Source: CAZFNQ01 sp964520375 (GTDB lineage: Bacteria; Patescibacteriota; Saccharimonadia; Saccharimonadales; JANWIN01). Taken from it: a stretch of DNA of 21,157 nt. Shown one piece after another: positions 6,392-14,101 of the stretch. The stretch is taken from the NCBI GenBank assembly GCA_964520375.1, contig CAZFNQ010000010.1:1-21157 (forward strand), written 5' to 3'. Within the stretch, counting starts at the first letter, position 1. Each line of letters opens with the position of its first letter. The position numbers were made by a program, and so were the translations under genes. Under the pieces are notes generated by a model. It worked only from the letters and a program-made list of their open reading frames with translations, did no database searches and had not been told where the DNA came from.

Positions 6392-6433
6392 CAGAACTAA
6401 TCCAATCTGTTGATGAGTGAGGTTGTAATTTAA

Positions 6434-7315
6434 ATGTACAGTGAAATTGCTAGCAATAAGCGAAAAACCGTAGTAATTATGGCGGTGTTTGTACTGTTTA
6501 TTGGACTATTGGGATGGATTTTTGGGCTTTACTCTCACAATGTGGCTATCACCCCGTTTGTGCTGATTGCCGCTGCCGTTTACGCTCTAATAAGCTATTA
6601 CAGCGGCAGTAAGCTAGCTCTGGCCGTTAGCGGAGCCAAAGAAATAGCCAAACGGGACAACCCCCGGCTGTACAGAATCGTTGAAAACCTAGCCATTACT
6701 GATGGCCTGCCAACACCAAAGGTTTACATTATCAATGATCCAGCCCCTAATGCCTTTGCCACTGGGCGTAAGCCAGACAACTCAATTGTCTGTGTAACCA
6801 CCGGCTTGCTAGATGTCATGAACGATAAAGAGCTGGAGGGCGTACTTGCCCATGAACTTAGCCATATAAAGAACTATGACATCCGAGTGTCCATGGTCGC
6901 CTTTGCCATGGTCGCAGTGGTAGGCCTGCTAGCCGATATTATGCTTCGCATGGCCTGGTTTGGCGGCAATGATAACGACCGGGAAGGCAACAACCAACTG
7001 TTCTTTATACTAGGAATTGTGGCCGCCATACTGGCACCAATTATAGCCACCATGATACAACTAGCCGTATCTCGTAAACGCGAATACTTAGCCGATGCCA
7101 CCGGCGCCCTAACCACCCGTTACCCAGAAGGCTTAGCCAGCGCCCTGGAAAAAATCAAACAAAAGGGCAGTGTCCTAAAGCGCCAAAACACTTCCACGGC
7201 CCACTTTTTCTTTGCTAACCCACTGCGCGGGCATAGCATAACCAACCTATTCAGCACGCATCCGCCAATTGATGATCGCATCCGGCGTTTGTTGCAAATG
7301 GATAGGCATGCCTAA
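6434..7315 (+). CDS. htpX: Membrane zinc metalloprotease HtpX homolog
   Basis: This 293-residue M48 protease would degrade misfolded membrane proteins. Two N-terminal membrane helices span about 12-32 and 38-57. The zinc motif HELSH is at 140-144, further membrane helices lie at about 152-172 and 188-212, and the third zinc ligand Glu lies in REYLAD at about 217. PNAFATGR (about 105-112) and the C-terminal FSTHPPIDDRI box are also typical. Length matches HtpX. It lies downstream of lemA, and its last codons overlap the start of the following membrane protein (7308), which suggests translational coupling. Confidence 0.96.
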   Translation: MYSEIASNKRKTVVIMAVFVLFIGLLGWIFGLYSHNVAITPFVLIAAAVYALISYYSGSKLALAVSGAKEIAKRDNPRLYRIVENLAITDGLPTPKVYIINDPAPNAFATGRKPDNSIVCVTTGLLDVMNDKELEGVLAHELSHIKNYDIRVSMVAFAMVAVVGLLADIMLRMAWFGGNDNDREGNNQLFFILGIVAAILAPIIATMIQLAVSRKREYLADATGALTTRYPEGLASALEKIKQKGSVLKRQNTSTAHFFFANPLRGHSITNLFSTHPPIDDRIRRLLQMDRHA

Positions 7316-8186
7316 AAAAGCCTCGGGCAGCAAAACTATCAAGCAATCTTCCCAGCTACCGACTGCCTTTAGTTTATTCAAAAAAACCTTTACCACGCTC
7401 AAATCAAGCTGGAAGTTGTTTTTAGTGATCACTTTAATTTACGGCCTGCTAACCATCATTTTAGTCCGTGGTTTTGGCGGCGCCCTTAATCTTGGCCAGC
7501 TAAAGTCATCACTACAGGCGGGTTTTAATGGCAGCTACGGTAGCTTACTAACCGGCGTAACCCTATTTAGTTATTTACTCGGTTCAGCCGGCAGCTCGGC
7601 TAACCCGACCGGTAGCGTTTACCAAACTCTGTTAATTATTATTGTCAGCTTAGCAGCTATCTGGGCCTTGCGTGAAGTATATGCTGGACACAAAATTCGA
7701 GCCCGTGATGCGTTTTACAAAGGCATGTATCCACTAATACCATTTATTCTGGTGCTGCTGGTTGTCGGATTGCAGCTGGTGCCACTGGCCATAGGCAGCT
7801 GGCTGTACTCGACGGTTATAACTAACGGTATTGCCGTAACGAGCCTAGAAAAATTTATATGGCTAGTAATGGCATTATTACTAGCGCTGGTATCACTTTA
7901 TATGATCTGCTCATCACTGTTTGCGCTGTATATTGTCGCCTTACCAACTATGACGCCGATGAAAGCCCTGCGCTCAGCTCGCCAACTGGTACGACATCGC
8001 CGCTGGACAATACTGCGCAAAATCTTGTTTTTACCGCTGTCTCTGATTATATTGGGAGGTATTATTATGATTCCTCTAATTGTCCTGTTTACAGCCGCCG
8101 CTGAGTGGATATTTTTTATACTAAGTATGTTTACGCTACTGGCGGTTCATACCTACATGTACACGCTATATCGGGAGCTGCTATGA
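7308..8186 (+). CDS. Multi-pass membrane protein, unknown function
   Basis: This is a 292-residue protein with about six membrane helices, roughly at residues 30-52, 80-135, 145-170, 180-210, 225-250 and 255-285. The soluble N-terminus is Lys/Ser-rich (MPKKASGSK). It is reminiscent of the membrane domains seen in DUF975-type and glycerophosphodiesterase-type membrane proteins, but I cannot assign a family. I chose the ATG at 7308, which overlaps the htpX stop by 8 nt and has AGG just upstream, over an earlier in-frame ATG inside htpX. Its TGA overlaps the ligA ATG (ATGA), so htpX, this gene and ligA look coupled. Confidence 0.8.
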   Translation: MPKKASGSKTIKQSSQLPTAFSLFKKTFTTLKSSWKLFLVITLIYGLLTIILVRGFGGALNLGQLKSSLQAGFNGSYGSLLTGVTLFSYLLGSAGSSANPTGSVYQTLLIIIVSLAAIWALREVYAGHKIRARDAFYKGMYPLIPFILVLLVVGLQLVPLAIGSWLYSTVITNGIAVTSLEKFIWLVMALLLALVSLYMICSSLFALYIVALPTMTPMKALRSARQLVRHRRWTILRKILFLPLSLIILGGIIMIPLIVLFTAAAEWIFFILSMFTLLAVHTYMYTLYRELL

Positions 8187-10219
8187 ACAAGTCCCAGGCT
8201 CAGGAACGTATCAAGAAGCTACGCGACTTAATTAATAACTACCGTTATCACTACCATGTCCTAGACGAATCGATCATGAGCGAGGCTGCCGCCGACAGCC
8301 TAAAGCACGAACTGTCTAAACTAGAAGCAGATTACCCTGAACTTATAACATCCAACTCACCAACCCAGCGTGTAGCCGGACAACCTCTGCCAGGCTTTAA
8401 GCAGGTGCAGCACAGCTCACGGATGCTTAGTCTCAATGACGTCTTTGGCCGCGAAGAACTAGAAGCTTGGATTACCCGGATCCAAAAGTTAGCACCAGGT
8501 CAAAAGCTGGAGTTTTTCGTAGATCTTAAAATGGACGGATTAGCCTGTGCCCTTATATACCAAGATGGTAAATATAGCCAAGCCATAACTCGCGGTGATG
8601 GCTTTGTCGGAGAAGATGTTACTGCCAATGTCGCCACGATTGAAAGCGTGCCGCTAGAATTAAGACACCCGGACTCAAAAAATCGGACTACTAATAAGTT
8701 TCTAGAAGGCCGAACTGAAGTCAGGGGTGAGATAATTATGTTCAAAAAAGACTTTGCGGCGCTGAACGCTGCCCGGACCAAAAAAGGACTACCGTTATTT
8801 GCTAACCCGCGTAATTTAGCCGCCGGCACTATTCGTCAGCTTGACCCCAAACTGACTGCAGCTAGGCCACTTGGCTTTAGGGCCTATGATTTAATGCCCG
8901 GCGACTCCGCCCAGGTGTCAACCTACGGCTATGCCTATGAGACCTTGAGGGCCCTTGGTATTCCGGCCAATTCCCAGGCCAAAATATTTCACACTGCTGA
9001 GGATATTATGAAATTTGCTAAAACTTGGGACAAACGCCGCCAGCAACTACCATTTAATACCGACGGCCTGGTTATTAAGCTTAACGACCGGGCATTATAT
9101 TCTCGCTTGGGTGTAGTTGGAAAGGCACCACGCGGAGCCGTAGCCTATAAGTATGCTGCCGAGGAAGCTACCACTGTTGTAAAAGACATTGTAATTAGCT
9201 TAGGCCGCACCGGCGCCGCTACGCCGGTAGCTGTCTTTGACCCAGTGGTTGTAGCAGGCACAACCGTCCAGCACGCCAGTCTGCACAACTCTGATGAAAT
9301 TGAGCGCAAAGATATTCGCGTTGGTGACACGGTGGTTATCTTTAAAGCCGGCGATATAATCCCCCAGGTTCTTCGGGTTATAAAAGAGCTTAGACCCAAA
9401 TCAGCCAAATCGTTTAATATGGCAGCCGAGGTAAGACGCCAGTACCCGGAACTTGCGTTTGTCAGACCTACTGGTGAAGCGGTTTACCGAGTAAAGGGAG
9501 CTACCGGCTCATTGCTGCTTAAAAAAGGCCTGGAACATTTTGCCAGCAAAAGTGCATTGGATATTGACGGTTTGGGAGAAAAGAATGTGGTAGCGCTGGT
9601 TGACGCCAAACTTGTGCGCGATTTAGCCGATATCTACACCCTTACAAAGGATCAAGTCATCGGACTGGAGCGTTTTGCAGACTTATCTGCTACTAATCTT
9701 ATTAATGGCATTACCGCTACCAAACAACCACCTCTGCCACGATTTATTTACGGACTGGGTATCCGCCATGTTGGCGCTCAAACGGCTATAGATTTAGTCG
9801 AACACTTTGGCTCCATAGAAAAGTTAAGCCAGGCAACCCTGGATGAACTTATGGACGTAGAAGGGATAGGTGACGTAGTGGCCGAATCTATCTTGGGTTG
9901 GTTTGCTGATGAGGATAATGTAAAACTGCTGACCAAGTTTAAGCGCCTGGGTGTTAAACCGGTGTATCAGTCGCATTCACTCGGACCACTGGCCGGCAAG
10001 AGCTTTGTAATTACCGGTACGCTGGAAGCTTTGGAACGCGAAGACGCCGCCGACAAAATCCGGGCCCTGGGCGGCACTTTCCAATCCAGTGTGGCCAAAG
10101 ACACAAATTATTTAGTGGTTGGCCAAAACGTTGGTGAAGCCAAGCTAGCCAAAGCCAAGAAACTTGGTACCAAGCAAATATCTGAAAAAGAACTACTAAA
10201 ACTGCTTCGTATTAAATAA
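8183..10219 (+). CDS. ligA: NAD-dependent DNA ligase LigA lacking the zinc-finger cysteines
   Basis: This 678-residue protein seals nicks in DNA using NAD. Domains in order are: Ia (YRYHYHVLDES at about 20-30, binding NMN), adenylation with catalytic Lys116 in DLKMDG and RGDG at 137-140, an OB fold, the linker where the zinc finger should be (about 408-452), a helix-hairpin-helix domain (IDGLGEKNV, VEGIGDVVAESI) and a C-terminal BRCT domain (GPLAGKSFVITGTLE onward). The four zinc-binding Cys of the family are absent, and the whole protein has a single Cys next to the active site. The flanking HFASKSALDIDGLGEKNV is normal, so this is substitution and not a frameshift. The ATG at 8183 overlaps the upstream stop and has GGGAG. 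Confidence 0.96.
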   Translation: MNKSQAQERIKKLRDLINNYRYHYHVLDESIMSEAAADSLKHELSKLEADYPELITSNSPTQRVAGQPLPGFKQVQHSSRMLSLNDVFGREELEAWITRIQKLAPGQKLEFFVDLKMDGLACALIYQDGKYSQAITRGDGFVGEDVTANVATIESVPLELRHPDSKNRTTNKFLEGRTEVRGEIIMFKKDFAALNAARTKKGLPLFANPRNLAAGTIRQLDPKLTAARPLGFRAYDLMPGDSAQVSTYGYAYETLRALGIPANSQAKIFHTAEDIMKFAKTWDKRRQQLPFNTDGLVIKLNDRALYSRLGVVGKAPRGAVAYKYAAEEATTVVKDIVISLGRTGAATPVAVFDPVVVAGTTVQHASLHNSDEIERKDIRVGDTVVIFKAGDIIPQVLRVIKELRPKSAKSFNMAAEVRRQYPELAFVRPTGEAVYRVKGATGSLLLKKGLEHFASKSALDIDGLGEKNVVALVDAKLVRDLADIYTLTKDQVIGLERFADLSATNLINGITATKQPPLPRFIYGLGIRHVGAQTAIDLVEHFGSIEKLSQATLDELMDVEGIGDVVAESILGWFADEDNVKLLTKFKRLGVKPVYQSHSLGPLAGKSFVITGTLEALEREDAADKIRALGGTFQSSVAKDTNYLVVGQNVGEAKLAKAKKLGTKQISEKELLKLLRIK

Positions 10220-10243
10220 TTACTAGCTAATAGCCAAGTCTGT

Positions 10244-10272
10244 TTGACCTTATAACTTTAATATTTTAAAAT
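10244..10272 (+). promoter_or_regulatory. Promoter of the 200-aa gene (leaderless)
   Basis: -35 TTGACC (10244-10249), an exact 17-nt spacer and -10 TAAAAT (10267-10272). The predicted start point, 7 nt after the -10, coincides with the A of the ATG at 10279. Confidence 0.75.
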
Positions 10273-10278
10273 ATCACA

Positions 10279-10881
10279 ATGGATATATGGCTAAACACTG
10301 AGGCTAATCCTGAGCTACTTAAACGGCTGGAAACAAGCACTACGGCTAAAATTATGGGCAGTATTGTTGTTAGCGGCATTGATACTGACAATCCAGAATA
10401 CGAGCTACAGGTAGATAACATAATTGATGAAACTATAGATGTTGAGCCTCCAATTGAAGAGTTTCGAGAGATAGAACCAAGTGACACAATTGTTGAGAAG
10501 GAAGATCTTTGCAATTTTGCAGTTAGCAAAGGACTCAGGCCACGTTACGGGGGAAGGATTTGGGGTCAACTGGCTCGAAGATACATAGCCCACCATTCAC
10601 CAATAAAAACACCGTGGCATGAGCAATTTAAGCCATATCCATTTCCTGTTAAATTTGAGCATTTTGACCCGGAAAAATACTACGGGAAAGCTGTTAGTGG
10701 GCTAGATTTAAATAGCGTAAGAACATATCTTGAAATGATTGATCTGGTTGTTGAACAAAATGGTGAGGAAGGCAATATGTATGTTGCTGGCAAAGACATG
10801 ATACCCACACATATTGATTTTCTGAGAGAATTTATGGATTATAGACAATCTCAAGAAGCCAATAGCGACACAGACTCTTAA
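10279..10881 (+). CDS. Hypothetical protein, 200 aa
   Basis: This is an acidic soluble protein without signal or membrane segments, of unrecognised family. The N-terminal about 75 residues are very acidic (DNIIDETIDVEPPIEEFREIEPSD). The middle (KEDLCNFAVSKGLRPRYGGRIWGQLARRYIAHHSP at about 74-108) is basic and helical and might bind nucleic acid or form a small globular domain. The C-terminus is helical. There is no Shine-Dalgarno; the ATG lies at the predicted transcription start, so the message is expected to be leaderless. It is followed closely by a candidate small RNA promoter. Confidence 0.75.
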   Translation: MDIWLNTEANPELLKRLETSTTAKIMGSIVVSGIDTDNPEYELQVDNIIDETIDVEPPIEEFREIEPSDTIVEKEDLCNFAVSKGLRPRYGGRIWGQLARRYIAHHSPIKTPWHEQFKPYPFPVKFEHFDPEKYYGKAVSGLDLNSVRTYLEMIDLVVEQNGEEGNMYVAGKDMIPTHIDFLREFMDYRQSQEANSDTDS

Positions 10882-10885
10882 CTTA

Positions 10886-10913
10886 TTGACAAATTTTATA
10901 AAAAGGTTATGCT
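10886..10913 (+). promoter_or_regulatory. Promoter of a candidate small RNA
   Basis: A perfect consensus -35 TTGACA (10886-10891), a 16-nt spacer and -10 TATGCT (10908-10913). The predicted start is at about 10920, 4 nt before the first base of a stable stem. No coding region follows on this strand before the terminator at 10999-11024. Confidence 0.65.
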
Positions 10914-10919
10914 TATAAA

Positions 10920-11024
10920 GTAATCGTGCGCACGCGGCGCGTGAAACAAAAACGAATATAAAAATACCACCCGTCGCGGGTGGGCGCGCACGAAGATAAA
11001 AAGACCGAAAACTTCGGTCTTTTG
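10920..11024 (+). ncRNA. Candidate small structured RNA, about 105 nt
   Basis: Stem P1 pairs TCGTGCGC (10924-10931) with GCGCACGA (10986-10993). It encloses hairpin P2, CACGC-GGC-GCGTG (10931-10943, sharing one base with P1), an A-rich single strand of about 23 nt, and hairpin P3, CCACCCG-TCG-CGGGTGG (10967-10983). A terminator hairpin follows at 10999-11023. Together with the consensus promoter this has the architecture of an independent RNA gene. It does not match tRNA, tmRNA, SRP RNA or RNase P as I know them. Alternatives: tandem terminators for the leftward tRNA-Ala/whiB transcript, because P3 read on the minus strand is followed by a T-rich run. Confidence 0.45.
10999..11024. terminator. 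Bidirectional Rho-independent terminator
   Basis: AAAGACCGAA/TTCGGTCTTT form a 9-10 bp stem around a short AAAC-type loop, flanked by an A-run on the left and a T-run on the right. It can therefore stop both the rightward candidate RNA and the leftward tRNA-Ala transcript that ends at 11028. Confidence 0.8.
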
Positions 11025-11027
11025 ATA

Positions 11028-11104
<77 letters not shown>

Positions 11105-11152
11105 AAGAACAGAGTGATTTTATATTATATCAAGCCTTATTGCCAGATTTAG

Positions 11153-11560
11153 CTATTTTCTGCCGCGTCTTAAAATCCGCTTTCGTTCTCTTTCAGAGGC
11201 TCCGCCCCACACTCCGTGTTCTATTCGATTTTCTAGCGCATATTCTAGACACTCGGCTCGCACAGCGCAACCACCGCATACTTTTTGGATTACTTTGACA
11301 CCTTCCCCGTCTTCTGGAAAAAATTCTTTAGTTGAAATGTCCTTGCACATGGCTTGATCAACCCAGGCGTAAGGAGCGGGTATAGGGATATGTTCGCTGA
11401 GATCTTTACGGGCGGCATGCAGTTCTAACATATCCGCTTTTCGTCTTTGGGTTTCGGCGGCAGCATCCGGTCCAGTAATTACACTGCCTGCATAGGATGC
11501 GTGAATGGTAGCATTGCCATTTAACCCAAGTACATCTTCAGCAATCATTTCTCTGCCCAT
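11153..11560 (-). CDS. WhiB-family Fe-S transcriptional regulator
   Basis: This is a 135-residue protein. Its C-terminal half is a textbook WhiB domain: four cysteines spaced C-x22-C-x2-C-x5-C (Cys72, 95, 98, 104), the segment STKEFFPEDGEG between the first two, CAVRAECLEYALEN, the GVWGG turn (116-120) and a basic tail ERERKRILRRGRK that contacts DNA. WhiB proteins bind a 4Fe-4S cluster and, in Actinobacteria, act on sigma-factor region 4 to control development, redox and stress genes. The N-terminal about 60 residues are not conserved-looking. I chose ATG 11560 over an in-frame TTG at 11587, because a -10 TAAAAT (11596-11591) would place transcription start downstream of the TTG. It sits between two tRNA-Ala genes on the same strand. 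Confidence 0.92.
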   Translation of the reverse strand: MGREMIAEDVLGLNGNATIHASYAGSVITGPDAAAETQRRKADMLELHAARKDLSEHIPIPAPYAWVDQAMCKDISTKEFFPEDGEGVKVIQKVCGGCAVRAECLEYALENRIEHGVWGGASERERKRILRRGRK

Positions 11561-11625
11561 AATGCAATAAACATTACAGCTGTTCAAAACATTTTACAAG
11601 TTAATTTGTAATAACAGTCTAAAAA

Positions 11626-11702
11626 TGGTGGAGATGCGGGGAGTCGAACCCCGGACCTCGGCAATGCGAATGCCGCGCTCTAGCCAACTGAGCTACATCC
11701 CC
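11626..11702 (-). tRNA. tRNA-Ala (CGC)
   Basis: Minus strand: acceptor GGGGATG/CATCTCC with G3-U70, anticodon stem CGGCA/TGCCG with loop TTCGCAT (anticodon CGC), T-arm CGGGG-TTCGACT-CCCCG, discriminator A and an encoded CCA. It shares 23 identical consecutive bases with tRNA-Ala(GGC) (11675-11697 and 11077-11099). A -10 TATAAT (minus strand, 11727-11722) lies 19 nt upstream. Confidence 0.95.
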
Positions 11703-11721
11703 TTGAGGCGTACCTAGCATA

Positions 11722-11747
11722 ATTATAGCCTGAATTGCTGGTACAAT
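11722..11747. promoter_or_regulatory. Divergent -10 boxes: tRNA-Ala(CGC) leftward, anchored protein gene rightward
   Basis: ATTATA at 11722-11727 is TATAAT on the minus strand and serves the tRNA. TACAAT at 11742-11747 is a rightward -10 whose +7 position is exactly the A of the ATG at 11754. The -35 matches are weak for both. Confidence 0.5.
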
Positions 11748-11753
11748 GGTGGC

Positions 11754-12671
11754 ATGTCAAAAAATGGGTCAAACGTGGTATCGATAAATAAAAAAGCCGC
11801 AGCTGTTTGGGTTACAACAGGGGCAATAGTTATTTTAATACTTTCGGGCTGGCTATGGTTCCACAGCGTTTACATGAGCTCAAACAACGTATTTTGGGGC
11901 ATGCTTGACAATAACTTGGCGACCACCAGCGTTACCGAGCATGTCACACAGATCGGTCAAGCCCAGTCCGTCGAACAATACATTCAAAAACAATTTGGCG
12001 CCCAAAACTCAGTCCATAGCTTAATATCTCTCAAACAAAAACAAGGTAAAACTGTGGCTACTGTTAAGTCGGAAACAATTGGCACACTGTCCGCCGACTA
12101 CAGCCGCTATCTGAGCGTTGACAGACAACGGATAACAGCTAAAGGCCAGCCAGAAGATTTTTCTAGTGTAGTCGGCCTATGGGTAAAAACTGATATTAAA
12201 AATAATCAAGCTGCTAGCAATCAATCTTTCAAACAAAACGTACTAGGAGTCGTGCCATTTGCCAACTTAAACTCCGACCAGCGGCAAAACATCATAAAAA
12301 TGCTGAGAGACAAAGACGTATACGATATTTCCACCGGCTCAATTAAGAGTATAAGCGTCAACGGACGACCAGCCTTTGTTTATGACGTCAATATTAAACC
12401 TAAAGCCTATATAGAAGTTATGATCCAAGTTGTCAGGGATATGGGCCTAGGTAACATTGGCCTGGATGCCAGCCAGTACGATAACAGTTCAACCTATAAA
12501 GCTCAGTTCACTGTCGATAAGCTGTCTAGGCATCTGGTCAAAATAACTTACTCAGCGACCAGCCAAATAACAACATATAGCTCACAAGGACTGGAGCAGA
12601 AAATTACTCTGCCGACTAATACAATAACCATGGCCGAACTTCAAAAACGCATCCAAAAAGTTATACGCTAA
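11754..12671 (+). CDS. Membrane-anchored exported protein, unknown function
   Basis: This is a 305-residue protein. The N-terminus is short and basic, a signal anchor spans about 18-38 (VWVTTGAIVILILSGWLWF), and the rest is a soluble, Ser/Gln/Asn-rich domain outside the cell. No lipobox Cys is present. The exported part is mixed alpha/beta, with strands such as RPAFVYDVNIKPKAYIEVM and AQFTVDKLSRHLVKITYSAT, recalling the DUF-type anchored domains common in CPR bacteria. I do not recognise the family. It has a leaderless start with a -10 box 7 nt upstream and no Shine-Dalgarno. Its position before envelope enzymes suggests a surface role. Confidence 0.8.
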   Translation: MSKNGSNVVSINKKAAAVWVTTGAIVILILSGWLWFHSVYMSSNNVFWGMLDNNLATTSVTEHVTQIGQAQSVEQYIQKQFGAQNSVHSLISLKQKQGKTVATVKSETIGTLSADYSRYLSVDRQRITAKGQPEDFSSVVGLWVKTDIKNNQAASNQSFKQNVLGVVPFANLNSDQRQNIIKMLRDKDVYDISTGSIKSISVNGRPAFVYDVNIKPKAYIEVMIQVVRDMGLGNIGLDASQYDNSSTYKAQFTVDKLSRHLVKITYSATSQITTYSSQGLEQKITLPTNTITMAELQKRIQKVIR

Positions 12672-12711
12672 ACTTTCAACCAAACCCCAAGTTTGTTAAC
12701 ATAATCCCTAC

Positions 12712-12748
12712 GGGGCTCGTGTAGGCTTACGTCTACACAGCTCCACCA
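12712..12748 (+). other. 37-nt hairpin resembling an alanine tRNA acceptor minihelix
   Basis: GGGGCT (12712-12717) pairs with AGCTCC (12739-12744), a C bulge follows, then GTGTAGGC (12719-12726) pairs with GTCTACAC (12731-12738) around the loop TTAC. That is 14 bp with one bulge. The terminal 6 bp have G at the third position opposite U, exactly the G3-U70 alanine identity pair, and the 3' strand continues ACCA. The end pieces GGGGCT and AGCTCCACCA are identical to those of the tRNA-Ala(GGC) gene at 11028-11104. A CATAAT (12700-12705) stands 7 nt before the first G. No T-run follows on either strand, so it is not an ordinary terminator. There is no T-loop or anticodon arm. Confidence 0.6.
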
Positions 12749-12808
12749 CGTTAGAACTTACTTCAACCAGCAAACAATAACCAGGTTAGCGTTTTGAGAA
12801 GTGTAAGG

Positions 12809-12814
12809 TAAAAT
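12809..12814 (+). promoter_or_regulatory. -10 box of the envelope operon (leaderless)
   Basis: TAAAAT ends 6 nt before the ATG at 12821, so the predicted start point is the A of the ATG. The -35 is weak (TTAGCG, 12786-12791). Confidence 0.55.
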
Positions 12815-12820
12815 AGGCGT

Positions 12821-14101
12821 ATGCTTAATGGCTTGAAAAAACGTCTGTACTTCGCAGTAGCGGCGTACTTTGCACTGTGGGCCAAAATAGTCTTAATACG
12901 TTGGCGTCCCAGAATTATCTTAATCACCGGCTCCAGCGGCAAAACCACTCTTCTGCATATGGTCGAGGCCCAGATAGGTGAGGCGGCTGTTTATGGCCAC
13001 CACGCCAACAGCGCTATCGGTATTCCGTTTCATATCCTGGGGCTTGAACCCAACGTGCCATCCAAACAAGCGTGGTTAACTTACGCCTTAAAAGCACCCT
13101 TTAAAGTATTTAGACAACTACCTAAACAGAAGCTATACATTGTCGAAGCTGACTGTGACCGACCCTGGGAAGGTAAATTTACTGCCATGTTACTTAAACC
13201 AGAAGCCACACTGTGGGTTAGCGTGTATCGGACTCACAGCATGAACTTTGATCGGCTGGTAAAGCGCGGACGGTTCGTGAGTCACGAGGCGGCCATAGCC
13301 CACGAGTTTGGCTACTTTGCCGAGGCCACAACTAAATTAGTAATCGCCAACGGCGACCAGCCCACCATTGTCGAGGAACTAAAACGGGTAAAACCCCCAG
13401 TTAACGTTAAACAAGTCTCACTCAAGACAGTGTCGGGTTACGCGATTCGCGACCACGAAACCGTGTTTAGCTTCGGTCAACAAAATATCCGTTTACCGGG
13501 TTTGCACCCCAAGGAGTTAGCCATTGGCCTGCAGTTGGTCAATGAACTATTAGCGTATTTGGGCATGCCGCTGGAGCCTAATTATCTGCAGTTTCAAACA
13601 CCACCTGGTCGCAGCAATGTCCTTAAAGGCAAAAATAACACTACGATTATTGATAGTACTTATAACACTGGCCTGGGGGCCATGACCGCAATACTGGATT
13701 TATTTCAGCTCTACCCTAAAAAACCTAAATGGTTGGTAATAGGCGATATCTTAGAACAGGGGAGTGTTGAGAGCGAAGAACACGAAAGTTTGGCGAAAAA
13801 AATTATCAGCCTGCAGCTGGATCATATAATCTTGCTAGGCCCGCGCATTAAGCAATACAGCTACCCAATTATAAAAAGCCATTTCACAGCTATTCCAGTA
13901 GTGGCATACGAAAGCCCTAAAGAAGTACTAGATCACTTGCTTGCCAATCTGAAAGGTGGTGAGGTGATATTGTTCAAAGGCGCCCGGGGACTGGAGGGTG
14001 TAATAGAACAGTTACTGGCCGATCCCAAAGACGCTAGTCAACTAGTTCGCCGCGAACCGGCCTGGGTAAAACGCCGCCAGCAGTGGGGCTTACCGAGGTG
14101 A
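12821..14101 (+). CDS. MurF-like Mur ligase family protein lacking the N-terminal substrate domain
   Basis: This is a 426-residue ATP-dependent amide ligase. The P-loop GSSGKTT is at residues 37-43. IVEADCDRPWEGKFTAMLLKPEATLWVSV (about 117-145) corresponds to the MurF segment with conserved Glu. IIDSTYNTGLGAM (about 275) matches DSYNANP, VIGDILEQGSVESEEH (about 306) matches the MurF GDMLELG box, and LFKGARGLEGVI (about 388) matches KGSRG. In MurF the P-loop lies around residue 105 after a UDP-sugar-binding domain; here that domain is absent and a hydrophobic stretch (about 8-28) precedes the P-loop. MurF adds D-Ala-D-Ala, but here another substrate is likely. It is the first gene of a coupled operon (GTGA overlap with the next gene). 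Confidence 0.85.
   Translation: MLNGLKKRLYFAVAAYFALWAKIVLIRWRPRIILITGSSGKTTLLHMVEAQIGEAAVYGHHANSAIGIPFHILGLEPNVPSKQAWLTYALKAPFKVFRQLPKQKLYIVEADCDRPWEGKFTAMLLKPEATLWVSVYRTHSMNFDRLVKRGRFVSHEAAIAHEFGYFAEATTKLVIANGDQPTIVEELKRVKPPVNVKQVSLKTVSGYAIRDHETVFSFGQQNIRLPGLHPKELAIGLQLVNELLAYLGMPLEPNYLQFQTPPGRSNVLKGKNNTTIIDSTYNTGLGAMTAILDLFQLYPKKPKWLVIGDILEQGSVESEEHESLAKKIISLQLDHIILLGPRIKQYSYPIIKSHFTAIPVVAYESPKEVLDHLLANLKGGEVILFKGARGLEGVIEQLLADPKDASQLVRREPAWVKRRQQWGLPR

Noticed and set aside
10920..11024. 4.5S SRP RNA or tmRNA in the structured block
   Set aside because: There is no GGAA-capped SRP helix, no tRNA-like TTCGA arm and no tag reading frame, and it is too short for tmRNA.
12712..12748. Rho-independent terminator of the upstream exported-protein gene
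   Set aside because: No T-run follows on either strand, and the base of the stem has tRNA acceptor features instead.
12700..12820. Permuted tmRNA acceptor piece
   Set aside because: A permuted tmRNA needs a T-arm with TTCGA and a nearby resume region; neither is present in this 149-nt gap.
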